Below, piece after piece: positions 35,810 to 43,170 of a stretch of 64,000 nucleotides of DNA. Made by a program: the position numbers and the translations under genes. Origin of the DNA: Dokdonia pacifica (lineage in GTDB: Bacteria > Bacteroidota > Bacteroidia > Flavobacteriales > Flavobacteriaceae); contig NZ_FZNY01000004.1 in NCBI RefSeq assembly GCF_900188275.1, forward strand, positions 1 through 64,000, written 5' to 3'. Below the pieces are notes generated by a model. That model was not told the origin of the DNA. It ran no database searches and saw nothing but the letters and a program-made list of their open reading frames with translations. How positions within the stretch are numbered: the stretch's first letter is position 1; every line of letters begins with the position of its first letter.

Positions 35810-37309
35810 ATGATCACAGGAAAAAATTATATAGGAAATACGTTAAGTGCAAATGGAGTAGTAACGTATCAGACATTAAATCCAAAATTAAATACACCAA
35901 ATCCGACCTCTTTTGTAGAAGCAACTTCAGAAGAAATTGACTTGGCTGTAGCCTTAGCTTCTCAAGCTTTTGATGCCTATCAAAACATATCGGGAGACAA
36001 AAGGAGTGCTTTTTTACATGCGATTGCAGATGAGATAGAAGCATTAGGCGATACACTTGTAGAAACGTATATGTCTGAAACAGGATTGCCAGAAGGAAGA
36101 GCCAAAGGAGAGCGAGGTCGTACGTTAGGGCAATTACGTATGTTTGGAGATTTAGTAAAAACAGAAGATTGGCGTAACCCTACCATTTCTGGAGAAGCAA
36201 ATGAATTACGTCAGTATTTAATTCCATTAGGACCTGTGGTAGTTTTTGGCGCAAGTAATTTCCCATTAGCATATTCGACAGCAGGAGGAGATACTGCCAG
36301 TGCATTGGCCGCAGGATGCCCAGTTATTGTAAAATCTCATCCAATGCATGCTGGAACAGGAGAGTTGGTTGCTAGTGCTATTCAAAAAGCAGCACAAAAT
36401 ACAGAAATGCCAAAAGGTGTTTTTTCAAATTTAAATAGTGCCGGTATTGAAGTAGGAGTACAACTTGTAAAACATCCCATGGTAAAAGCAGTTGGATTTA
36501 CAGGAAGTATTCGAGGTGGGCGCGCACTCTATGATCTTGCTTCTCAAAGAGATGAACCTATTCCTGTTTTTGCAGAAATGGGAAGTATCAATCCTGTAAT
36601 CATTACACAAAAGGCATTAGAGGCACGTGCATCAGAGATTGCACAGACTTATGCAAACTCCATAACATTAGGAGTAGGGCAATTTTGCACAAATCCAGGG
36701 CTTATTTTAGGGATTAAAAGCGCAGAATTAACGATCTTTATAAACGACTTAGGAGAAAAAACCGCTGCAATAGATGCCCATTGTATGTTACATCCTAATA
36801 TTCATACAGCTTATGAAAAAAATGGAGAAGCTGTCATAAATCAACCTGATGCTAGAGTCGTTGCTGTACATCAAGGAGAAATAGAAGAAAATTATGCGCA
36901 AGCAAAAATAAGTACCGTATCTGGAGATGCTTTTTTAAAGAATCCGAAGTTACACCAAGAAGTATTTGGTCCATTTTCATTAGTAGTACAATGTGATGAT
37001 GATAACCAATTATTACAAATTATAAGTCAGCTAGAGGGACAGTTAACAGGAACTATTCTAGCTGAAAAGGAAGATTATAAAGACCTTTCACCCCTTGTAG
37101 AAAGGCTGCAAAACCGCGTAGGGCGCATCATTTTTAATGGAGTCCCTACTGGGGTTGCAGTAGTAGATGCCATGACACATGGTGGCCCTTATCCTGCTTC
37201 TACCGATAGTCGTTTTACCGCTGTAGGAAATCAAGCTATCAAAAGATGGGTGCGTCTTTTTAGTTATCAAGGATTTCCTGAAGAATTACTACCTGGATTT
37301 TTAAAATAA
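35810..37309 (+). CDS. 2-oxoglutarate semialdehyde dehydrogenase (ALDH family)
   Basis: The 499-residue protein has the ALDH catalytic Cys C293 (GVGQFCTNPG), general base E256 (FAEMGS) and the cofactor region (VVVFGASNFPLAYSTAGGDTASALAAGCPVIVK, about 143-175). This sequence type matches the NADP-linked dehydrogenases of the hydroxyproline and sugar-acid routes. In this context it makes 2-oxoglutarate, the end product of the pathway. It has no signal peptide and is cytosolic. Confidence 0.83.
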   Translation: MITGKNYIGNTLSANGVVTYQTLNPKLNTPNPTSFVEATSEEIDLAVALASQAFDAYQNISGDKRSAFLHAIADEIEALGDTLVETYMSETGLPEGRAKGERGRTLGQLRMFGDLVKTEDWRNPTISGEANELRQYLIPLGPVVVFGASNFPLAYSTAGGDTASALAAGCPVIVKSHPMHAGTGELVASAIQKAAQNTEMPKGVFSNLNSAGIEVGVQLVKHPMVKAVGFTGSIRGGRALYDLASQRDEPIPVFAEMGSINPVIITQKALEARASEIAQTYANSITLGVGQFCTNPGLILGIKSAELTIFINDLGEKTAAIDAHCMLHPNIHTAYEKNGEAVINQPDARVVAVHQGEIEENYAQAKISTVSGDAFLKNPKLHQEVFGPFSLVVQCDDDNQLLQIISQLEGQLTGTILAEKEDYKDLSPLVERLQNRVGRIIFNGVPTGVAVVDAMTHGGPYPASTDSRFTAVGNQAIKRWVRLFSYQGFPEELLPGFLK

Positions 37310-37329
37310 ATAATTATCAAATATGGGCT

Positions 37330-37349
37330 TCCCTCCTAGAAAGGAGGGA
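37330..37349. repeat. Intergenic hairpin of a dispersed repeat
   Basis: TCCCTCCT (37330-37337) pairs perfectly with AGGAGGGA (37342-37349) around AGAA. No T-run follows, so read-through into the DUF885 gene is likely. Confidence 0.6.
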
Positions 37350-37376
37350 TCGAGGGAGGTGTTTTAAGATTAAAAT

Positions 37377-39107
37377 ATGGATATGAATAAAGTACTAAGT
37401 TTATTATTGATGATGGGATGCCATCTAGCAATATATGCACAATCCCCATCAGAAAATCTTCAAACTATTATTGAAGAAGTGCAAAATCATAAAGGGTATG
37501 ATTCAGAAGTGTATCCTATGGGATTATTTTCTAAAGTATATTTTGAGGCGGAGTCCGCTTTCGCGAAAGCGCAATTAGAAAAACTCGAAGCGATTTCTGA
37601 AAACTCACTTTCTGAAACCGAAGCGATCTCACTAGCATTGCTACGCTTTAAATTACAAGAGACTGTTGATTATACTACCTATGAACGCTATTTAAATCCA
37701 TTGCTTTCTGATTCGGGATTTCATAGTAGTTGGAATTATATGGTACGTCCCATTACCAATTATGCGCAAGCAAAATCGTATCTCAATAGGCTAAATGTAC
37801 TTCCTGATGTGGTAGATCAATATGTGCCTTTATTAAGAGAAGGACTTGAGAAGGGCGTGTCACAACCTAGGGTGATTTTTAATGGGTATGAGAGTACGTA
37901 TGATTCTCAAATTGTAACCGATTATAAAGAGAGTTTCTATTATGAACCCTTTAAGAACTTACCAAGTTCGCTTACAAGTACTCAGAAAGATTCTTTGCTT
38001 AATGCTGCAAAAGTGGTTATAGAAACTAAGGTAATTCCTTCGTTTAAACGAATCAAAACATTTTTTGAAGAAGAATATTATCCTAAAACACGAAAAACCA
38101 TTGGCGTTTCAGAAACCCCCAATGGGAAGGAGTATTATCAGAATAGGATTCAATACTATACAACACTTGATCTTACAGCAGATCAAATTCATCAAAGGGG
38201 ATTGAAAGAAGTAGCACGGATCAAATCTGAAATGGAAAAGATCATTGCTGAGGTAAACTTTAAAGGATCATTTGCAGAATTTCTAGAATTCCTTCGTACA
38301 GATGAGCAGTTTTATGCAAAGACACCAAAAGAGATTTTAATGATAGCGCGTGACATGGCAAAACGTGCCGATGCACAATTACCTCGTTTTTTTAAAACGC
38401 TTCCGCGAAAACCATACGGAGTGGCTCCCGTTCCTGATGCCATTGCTCCTAAATATACCGGAGGACGCTATGTTGGAACAAGCAAAAATAGTACAGATCC
38501 TGGATATTATTGGGTGAATACGTATGATTTACCAAGCCGACCACTTTATACACTACCATCGTTAACGGTACATGAGGCAGTTCCTGGACATCATTTACAA
38601 GGAAGCCTTAATAATGAATTAGGAGATAGTATTCCAACATTTAGAAGAAATATGTACCTCTCTGCTTTTGGAGAAGGATGGGGACTTTATTGTGAATTTC
38701 TAGCGGAAGAGATGGGTATGTATACCACACCTTATGAGCATTTTGGAAAGCTTACGTATGAGATGTGGCGTGCCTGTAGACTGGTGGTAGATACAGGAAT
38801 TCATGCCAAAGGGTGGACACGCGATCAAGTAGTTGACTATATGGCATCTAATACTGCATTGTCATTACACGAAATCAATACAGAAACAGATCGCTATATC
38901 TCTTGGCCAGGACAAGCATTATCCTATAAGATTGGAGAGATTAAAATACGCGAACTCCGAATAGAAGCAGAAACAGCTTTAGGAGCTGCTTTTGATATTC
39001 GAGAATTTCACGAGGTGATTTTAGAGCAAGGAACCGTAACCTTAGAGATTTTAGAACAACGCGTGAGGGATTGGGTGAAGGAGTCTAAAAAAGATAATAG
39101 AAAATAG
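37377..39107 (+). CDS. DUF885 family secreted metallopeptidase-like protein
   Basis: The 576-residue protein has a signal peptide (ending IYAQ; Met3 may be the true start) and the DUF885 pattern, with the motif HEAVPGHH (H399, E400, H405, H406), and YLSAFGEGWGLYCEFLAEEMG after it. Such proteins are thought to be zinc peptidases. In a hydroxyproline operon it may cut Hyp-containing peptides (collagen, algal wall proteins) in the periplasm. A palindromic repeat encodes SAFAKA (60-65) before the core domain. Confidence 0.8.
   Translation: MDMNKVLSLLLMMGCHLAIYAQSPSENLQTIIEEVQNHKGYDSEVYPMGLFSKVYFEAESAFAKAQLEKLEAISENSLSETEAISLALLRFKLQETVDYTTYERYLNPLLSDSGFHSSWNYMVRPITNYAQAKSYLNRLNVLPDVVDQYVPLLREGLEKGVSQPRVIFNGYESTYDSQIVTDYKESFYYEPFKNLPSSLTSTQKDSLLNAAKVVIETKVIPSFKRIKTFFEEEYYPKTRKTIGVSETPNGKEYYQNRIQYYTTLDLTADQIHQRGLKEVARIKSEMEKIIAEVNFKGSFAEFLEFLRTDEQFYAKTPKEILMIARDMAKRADAQLPRFFKTLPRKPYGVAPVPDAIAPKYTGGRYVGTSKNSTDPGYYWVNTYDLPSRPLYTLPSLTVHEAVPGHHLQGSLNNELGDSIPTFRRNMYLSAFGEGWGLYCEFLAEEMGMYTTPYEHFGKLTYEMWRACRLVVDTGIHAKGWTRDQVVDYMASNTALSLHEINTETDRYISWPGQALSYKIGEIKIRELRIEAETALGAAFDIREFHEVILEQGTVTLEILEQRVRDWVKESKKDNRK
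37556..37572. repeat. Palindromic repeat, copy 8 (inside DUF885 gene, AFAKA frame)
   Basis: CGCTTTCGCGAAAGCGC (37556-37572) is read as SAFAKAQ in the N-terminal helical region of the mature protein. Confidence 0.85.
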
Positions 39108-39182
39108 AGAAAAGAGTAAAGAAAAATATGAACATGAGAAACTAAGATTCGTCGTTCGTATTTCTAATTTCGTATTTTATAT

Positions 39183-40187
39183 ATGACACATAAATTCACT
39201 TGTATAGATGCACATACCTGCGGAAACCCTGTTCGGTTAGTGAGAGAAGGAGGCCCAGAACTTATAGGGAATTCTATGAGCGAAAAACGACAGCATTTTA
39301 TTAAAGAATATGATTGGATACGTAGAGGATTAATGTTTGAACCTCGCGGTCATGATATGATGAGCGGAAGTATCTTATACCCTCCACATGATGCAGAAAA
39401 TGATGTTGGCGTATTATTCATTGAAACTTCTGGATGTCTACCTATGTGTGGTCATGGCACCATCGGCACCATGACTATTGCTATTGAAGAGGGACTTATA
39501 CAGCCTAAAATACCTGGTAAAGTCCGTATGGAAGCTCCGGCTGGATTGGTAGAAATAGACTATCAACAAACAGGTGATAAAGTAGATTGGGTGAAACTAA
39601 CGAATGTTGCATCCTATCTCGCAGCAGAAGGTCTAATAGTGGATTGCCCTGAATTAGGAGAAATTACTTTTGATGTTGCTTATGGAGGGAATTATTATGC
39701 GATTGTAGATCCGCAGAAAAACTTTTCTGGGGTGCATAATTTTACGGCAAGTCAAATTGTGCAGTACAGTCAAGTAGTTCGTAAACGTATAAATGAGAAA
39801 TACCCAGACCATTTTATTCATCCAGAAAATGAGACCATTCGTGATGTGACTCATTTACTTTGGACTGGAGATCCTATAGATCCAACATCTTCAGGAAGAA
39901 ATGCAGTGTTTTATGGTGATAAAGCTATTGACCGTAGTCCATGTGGTACAGGAACATCAGCAAGATTAGCTCAGTTATATGCAAAAGGCAAATTAGGAGT
40001 CAATGAAGCCTATATCCATGAAAGTTTTATAGGTTCTACCTTTGTAGGACGTGTTGAAAAAGAGGTGACTATAGGCAACCATAAAGCAATCATCCCTAGT
40101 ATTCAAGGATGGGCTCGTATCTATGGGCAAAATACGATTACAATAGATGAAGATGATCCTTATGCATTTGGGTTTTCGGTGATATAA
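39183..40187 (+). CDS. 4-hydroxyproline 2-epimerase (proline racemase family)
   Basis: The 334-residue protein has both catalytic cysteines of the racemase/epimerase branch: C89 in MCGHGTIG and C254 in DRSPCGTGTSA. Trans-3-hydroxyproline dehydratases carry Thr at the second place, so dehydratase is unlikely. It turns trans-4-hydroxy-L-proline into cis-4-hydroxy-D-proline, the substrate of the FAD oxidase encoded downstream. A proline racemase would be the alternative, but the full pathway around it favours hydroxyproline. Confidence 0.87.
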   Translation: MTHKFTCIDAHTCGNPVRLVREGGPELIGNSMSEKRQHFIKEYDWIRRGLMFEPRGHDMMSGSILYPPHDAENDVGVLFIETSGCLPMCGHGTIGTMTIAIEEGLIQPKIPGKVRMEAPAGLVEIDYQQTGDKVDWVKLTNVASYLAAEGLIVDCPELGEITFDVAYGGNYYAIVDPQKNFSGVHNFTASQIVQYSQVVRKRINEKYPDHFIHPENETIRDVTHLLWTGDPIDPTSSGRNAVFYGDKAIDRSPCGTGTSARLAQLYAKGKLGVNEAYIHESFIGSTFVGRVEKEVTIGNHKAIIPSIQGWARIYGQNTITIDEDDPYAFGFSVI

Positions 40188-40226
40188 TGAAGTAATGAAA
40201 TAATGAGTTAGTGAAATAATGTAGAA
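40188..40226. repeat. AT-rich degenerate repeat before the S23 gene
   Basis: The segment repeats the motif TGAARTAATGA about four times, e.g. AATGAAGTAATGAAATAATG then GTGAAATAATG. A similar pattern recurs at 41978-42005. Confidence 0.6.
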
Positions 40227-40592
40227 ATGGATAAAACCACTTTCATAAATGCGTTTAAGAGAAGAACAAAAACTTTTGCAGGAAGAATTGTGTTATTTTA
40301 CGATAAACTCCCAAAGGATAGTAGTACCCAAGTTATGGGGAAACAACTTATAAGATCTGCTACTTCAACTGCTGCAAATTATAGAGCAGCTTGTATTGCA
40401 AGGTCAGATAGAGAGTTTTATGCAAAACTATCTATAACTGTAGAGGAAGCTGATGAAACACTATTTTGGTTAGAGCTTTTTGAAGAAACCAAAAAAGCAC
40501 CACTACAAGAATTAAAACCTTTAATGGATGAAGCATTAGAAATTTTAAAAGTATTGGGTTCGGCAAGAAAAAATAGTAAAAATAAAAACTGA
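40227..40592 (+). CDS. Four-helix-bundle (23S rRNA intervening-sequence type, S23) protein
   Basis: The 121-residue protein is all-helical and has the family core: FAGRIVLFYDKLPKDSSTQVMGKQLIRSATSTAANYRAA, REFYAKLSITVEEADETLFWLELF, and a C-terminal helix. Members are encoded in rRNA intervening sequences or as stand-alone genes, and resemble the Avd protein of diversity-generating retroelements. Here it is an odd guest in a catabolic operon, between an AT-rich repeat and a 9-unit tandem repeat, which suggests insertion. No reverse transcriptase or variable repeat is near. Confidence 0.85.
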   Translation: MDKTTFINAFKRRTKTFAGRIVLFYDKLPKDSSTQVMGKQLIRSATSTAANYRAACIARSDREFYAKLSITVEEADETLFWLELFEETKKAPLQELKPLMDEALEILKVLGSARKNSKNKN

Positions 40593-40630
40593 TAAATAAT
40601 TATCTATCGAAAAAATGTTTGTAGTATTTA

Positions 40631-40707
40631 ATTAACCCATTAACCCATTAACCCATTAACCCATTAACCCATTAACCCATTAACCCATTAACCCATTAAC
40701 CCATTAA
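40631..40707. repeat. Tandem repeat ATTAACCC, nine units
   Basis: Nine exact copies of the 8-bp unit run from 40631 to 40702, followed by a partial tenth (ATTAA). It ends 13-20 bases before the TTG start of the FAD oxidase, so a change in copy number could alter its expression. Confidence 0.95.
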
Positions 40708-40719
40708 AATAATAAACCA

Positions 40720-41964
40720 TTGAAACATTGTATTATCATTGGCGGCGGTATTATAGGATTATCCTGTGCCTATTTCTTACATAAATCAGGACATCACGTA
40801 ACGGTGGTTGATCAATCTAAAATGGATGGCGGCGCCTCGTATGTAAATGCAGGGTATTTAGCACCTAGTCATATGATTCCATTAGCTGCTCCTGGCGTTA
40901 TGAAACAAGGACTCAAATGGATGCTTGATAAAAAAAGTCCGTTATATATCAAACCTCGATTAAATTCAGAGTTACTAAAATGGACCTTGGCTTTTAATAA
41001 ATCATGTAATTCAAAACATGTACAACGTGTGGTGCCAGTCATGCGAGAGATTGCTGTGATGGGACGCGATTTATATAATCAAATAAAGCAAGAAGAAGGG
41101 TTTGACTTTCAGTTAGAGAAAAAGGGACTCTTTATGCTCTGTCAATCAGAACATATGCTAGAAGAAGAAAGTCATTTAGTAGACTATGCATTAAAGGAAG
41201 GATTAGTTGCTCGTACGGTTACACCACAAGAAGTACAGCAAATGATGCCTGATGCTCAATTAGATATTGTAGGTGCAACCTATTTTGAATGTGACCACCA
41301 TACGACTCCCGATGAGTTTATGGAAGATTTAAAATCCTACTTAATCCAGTCTGGTGTTACGATTCGAAAAGAAGAAAAAGTGATTGATATTGGGGTTCAA
41401 AATGGAAAAATATTACATGTACAAACAGATAAAGAGCAACTTAAAGCAGATGAGTATGTACTCGCAGCGGGATCATGGACAAGTACGCTTTCGCGAAAGC
41501 TGAACCTGAATCTTTTATTGCAAGCAGGAAAAGGATATCGTATCCAAACCACAACACCAACCGGAATTACCTATCCTTCCATTCTCGCAGAACGAAAGGT
41601 TGCTATTACACCTATGAATGGATTTACACGTTTTGCAGGCACTATGGAGATAGCAGGGATTAATCATACAATTAATACAACGAGAGTAGAAGCTATTGCA
41701 GAAGGTGTCGCACAGTACTTTCCAGAAGTACAGATTTCTCAGGAAGAAAAAAATCAAGCAGCGGCTGGTTTACGTCCCGTATCTCCAGACGGAATGCCTT
41801 ATATCGGGAAAAGTGCAAAATGTAAAAACCTAACGATTGCGACAGGCCATGCGATGATGGGATGGAGTTTAGGCCCGTCTACAGGAAAGTTAGTTCAAGA
41901 AGTTATTGATGAGGTATCACCTAGTATGGATATGACACTTTTTCACCCTGACAGGAGGTTTTAA
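40720..41964 (+). CDS. FAD-dependent D-hydroxyproline/D-amino-acid oxidase or dehydrogenase
   Basis: The 414-residue protein starts with the dinucleotide fold IIIGGGIIGLSCAYFL and the glycine-rich GGASYVNAGYLAPSH, and ends with AAAGLRPVSPDGMPYIGKS and GHAMMGWSLGPSTGKLV, as in DAO-family enzymes. In this cluster it should oxidise cis-4-hydroxy-D-proline to 1-pyrroline-4-hydroxy-2-carboxylate. The start is TTG at 40720, which gives the proper N-terminus of the FAD fold. A palindromic repeat encodes STLSRKLN near residue 258. Confidence 0.85.
   Translation: MKHCIIIGGGIIGLSCAYFLHKSGHHVTVVDQSKMDGGASYVNAGYLAPSHMIPLAAPGVMKQGLKWMLDKKSPLYIKPRLNSELLKWTLAFNKSCNSKHVQRVVPVMREIAVMGRDLYNQIKQEEGFDFQLEKKGLFMLCQSEHMLEEESHLVDYALKEGLVARTVTPQEVQQMMPDAQLDIVGATYFECDHHTTPDEFMEDLKSYLIQSGVTIRKEEKVIDIGVQNGKILHVQTDKEQLKADEYVLAAGSWTSTLSRKLNLNLLLQAGKGYRIQTTTPTGITYPSILAERKVAITPMNGFTRFAGTMEIAGINHTINTTRVEAIAEGVAQYFPEVQISQEEKNQAAAGLRPVSPDGMPYIGKSAKCKNLTIATGHAMMGWSLGPSTGKLVQEVIDEVSPSMDMTLFHPDRRF
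41484..41500. repeat. Palindromic repeat, copy 9 (inside FAD oxidase gene, LSRK frame)
   Basis: TACGCTTTCGCGAAAGC (41484-41500) is read as T-L-S-R-K-L in the oxidase. Confidence 0.85.
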
Positions 41965-42087
41965 TATCAAATGGGATAATAAAGTAATGATATTATGTAA
42001 ATAATGAATATGAATACTATAGGGTAATTGAGTAATTTTAAAACAAAATAGCGTGAAGCTTAAAATTGTATCGAACTGACAAGACTA

Positions 42088-42981
42088 ATGACTGATATTA
42101 CCCTACTTACTTGCAAAGCTTATTTCCAACCGAAAGAAGTTACACCTTATATCGCTACTATTTTACATGAACGAAAGCTTTTACAAGATGCTTTAGAAAA
42201 ACGAGGACTAAACGTAGATTGTACCTATTGGGATGATCCTGAATATGATTGGTCACAAACAAAAACCGTTGTTTTTAGAACCATATGGGATTATTTTGAG
42301 CGATATGAGGAGTTCTCTACATGGATGAACAAGATTAAAAATAAGACGCAATTAATGAATCCAATATCATTAATTAATTGGAATATTGATAAGCATTACC
42401 TAGCAGATTTAGAGAAAAAAGGAATCACGATTGTTCCTACGGCTTATGTAGATACGGGTGCGTATCGTTCTATAGATAGTGTGTGTGAAGAAAATGGATG
42501 GACAGACGTAGTGATCAAGCCTGCTATTGCTGGTGGCGCTTTTCATACCTATAAGGTGCAGCAAAACGAGAGAACTTCTTTTGAAGAACTTTTTCAAAAG
42601 CTAGTAAAAGAGCGTGATATGTTAATACAACCATTTCAAGAAACAATTACGAGTTTAGGAGAAGCGTCTCTTATGGTATTTAATGGGAAATACACACATG
42701 CGATTCTAAAAAAAGCGAAAGCTGGTGATTATAGAGTACAAGATGATTTTGGCGGGAGTGTACATGATTATATACCTACTCCTGACGAAATCGCTTTTGC
42801 AGAAAGGGTTTTTAAAGCTTGTGATCCCATGCCAGCTTATGGGCGTGCAGATATTATTTGGGATACCGATGGAACTATTCTTTTAGGTGAATTAGAAATT
42901 ATAGAACCTGAGCTTTGGATACGTAATCATCCCGAAGCTGCCAATGATTTTGCAGAGGGTATTTTACAGTATTTACAATAA
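42088..42981 (+). CDS. ATP-grasp domain protein (RimK/glutathione synthetase-like)
   Basis: The 297-residue protein has an N-terminal Rossmann-like domain and an ATP-grasp fold: DVVIKPAIAGGAFHTYKV (phosphate-binding loop), MLIQPFQETITSLGEASLMVFNGKYTHAILKK, VQDDFGGSVHDY and ADIIWDTDGTILLGELEIIEPELW (metal-binding acidic end). It resembles stand-alone ATP-grasp ligases such as the DcsG type. Its substrate and its link to hydroxyproline use are unknown; an AT-rich gap of 123 bases separates it from the oxidase. Confidence 0.8.
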   Translation: MTDITLLTCKAYFQPKEVTPYIATILHERKLLQDALEKRGLNVDCTYWDDPEYDWSQTKTVVFRTIWDYFERYEEFSTWMNKIKNKTQLMNPISLINWNIDKHYLADLEKKGITIVPTAYVDTGAYRSIDSVCEENGWTDVVIKPAIAGGAFHTYKVQQNERTSFEELFQKLVKERDMLIQPFQETITSLGEASLMVFNGKYTHAILKKAKAGDYRVQDDFGGSVHDYIPTPDEIAFAERVFKACDPMPAYGRADIIWDTDGTILLGELEIIEPELWIRNHPEAANDFAEGILQYLQ

Positions 42982-43017
42982 AATAACTATTAAGTTTCTT
43001 TAATTGAGACTGTTGTC

Positions 43018-43043
43018 TTATACGCTTTCGCGAAAGCGTATAA
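43018..43043. repeat. Palindromic repeat, copy 10 (intergenic)
   Basis: This is a perfect 26-bp palindrome centred at 43030/43031, between the ATP-grasp gene and the T9SS cargo gene. It is the longest copy. Confidence 0.9.
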
Positions 43044-43135
43044 TATCTTAAAACCATTGAACGTCCCTAAAATACCACTCGTCTATAGTTGCTGATTGCT
43101 TAACGAATTTTATAAAATAGCGGGTCTCTTCGGTC

Positions 43136-43143
43136 TACATTTG
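43136..43143 (+). promoter_or_regulatory. -7 promoter box of the T9SS cargo gene
   Basis: TACATTTG matches TAnnTTTG exactly and lies 27 bases before the ATG. CGGGTCT (43121-43127) and AGACCCG (43160-43166) around it form an inverted repeat. Confidence 0.6.
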
Positions 43144-43170
43144 TTCCTATAAAACAAAAAGACCCGAGCC

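Noticed and set aside
40227-40592. Avd-type protein of a diversity-generating retroelement
   Set aside because: No reverse transcriptase, template repeat or variable repeat is nearby; a stand-alone S23 gene is simpler.
40631-40707. Short regular repeats considered as CRISPR
   Set aside because: The units are 8 bp and contiguous with no spacers, so this is a simple tandem repeat.
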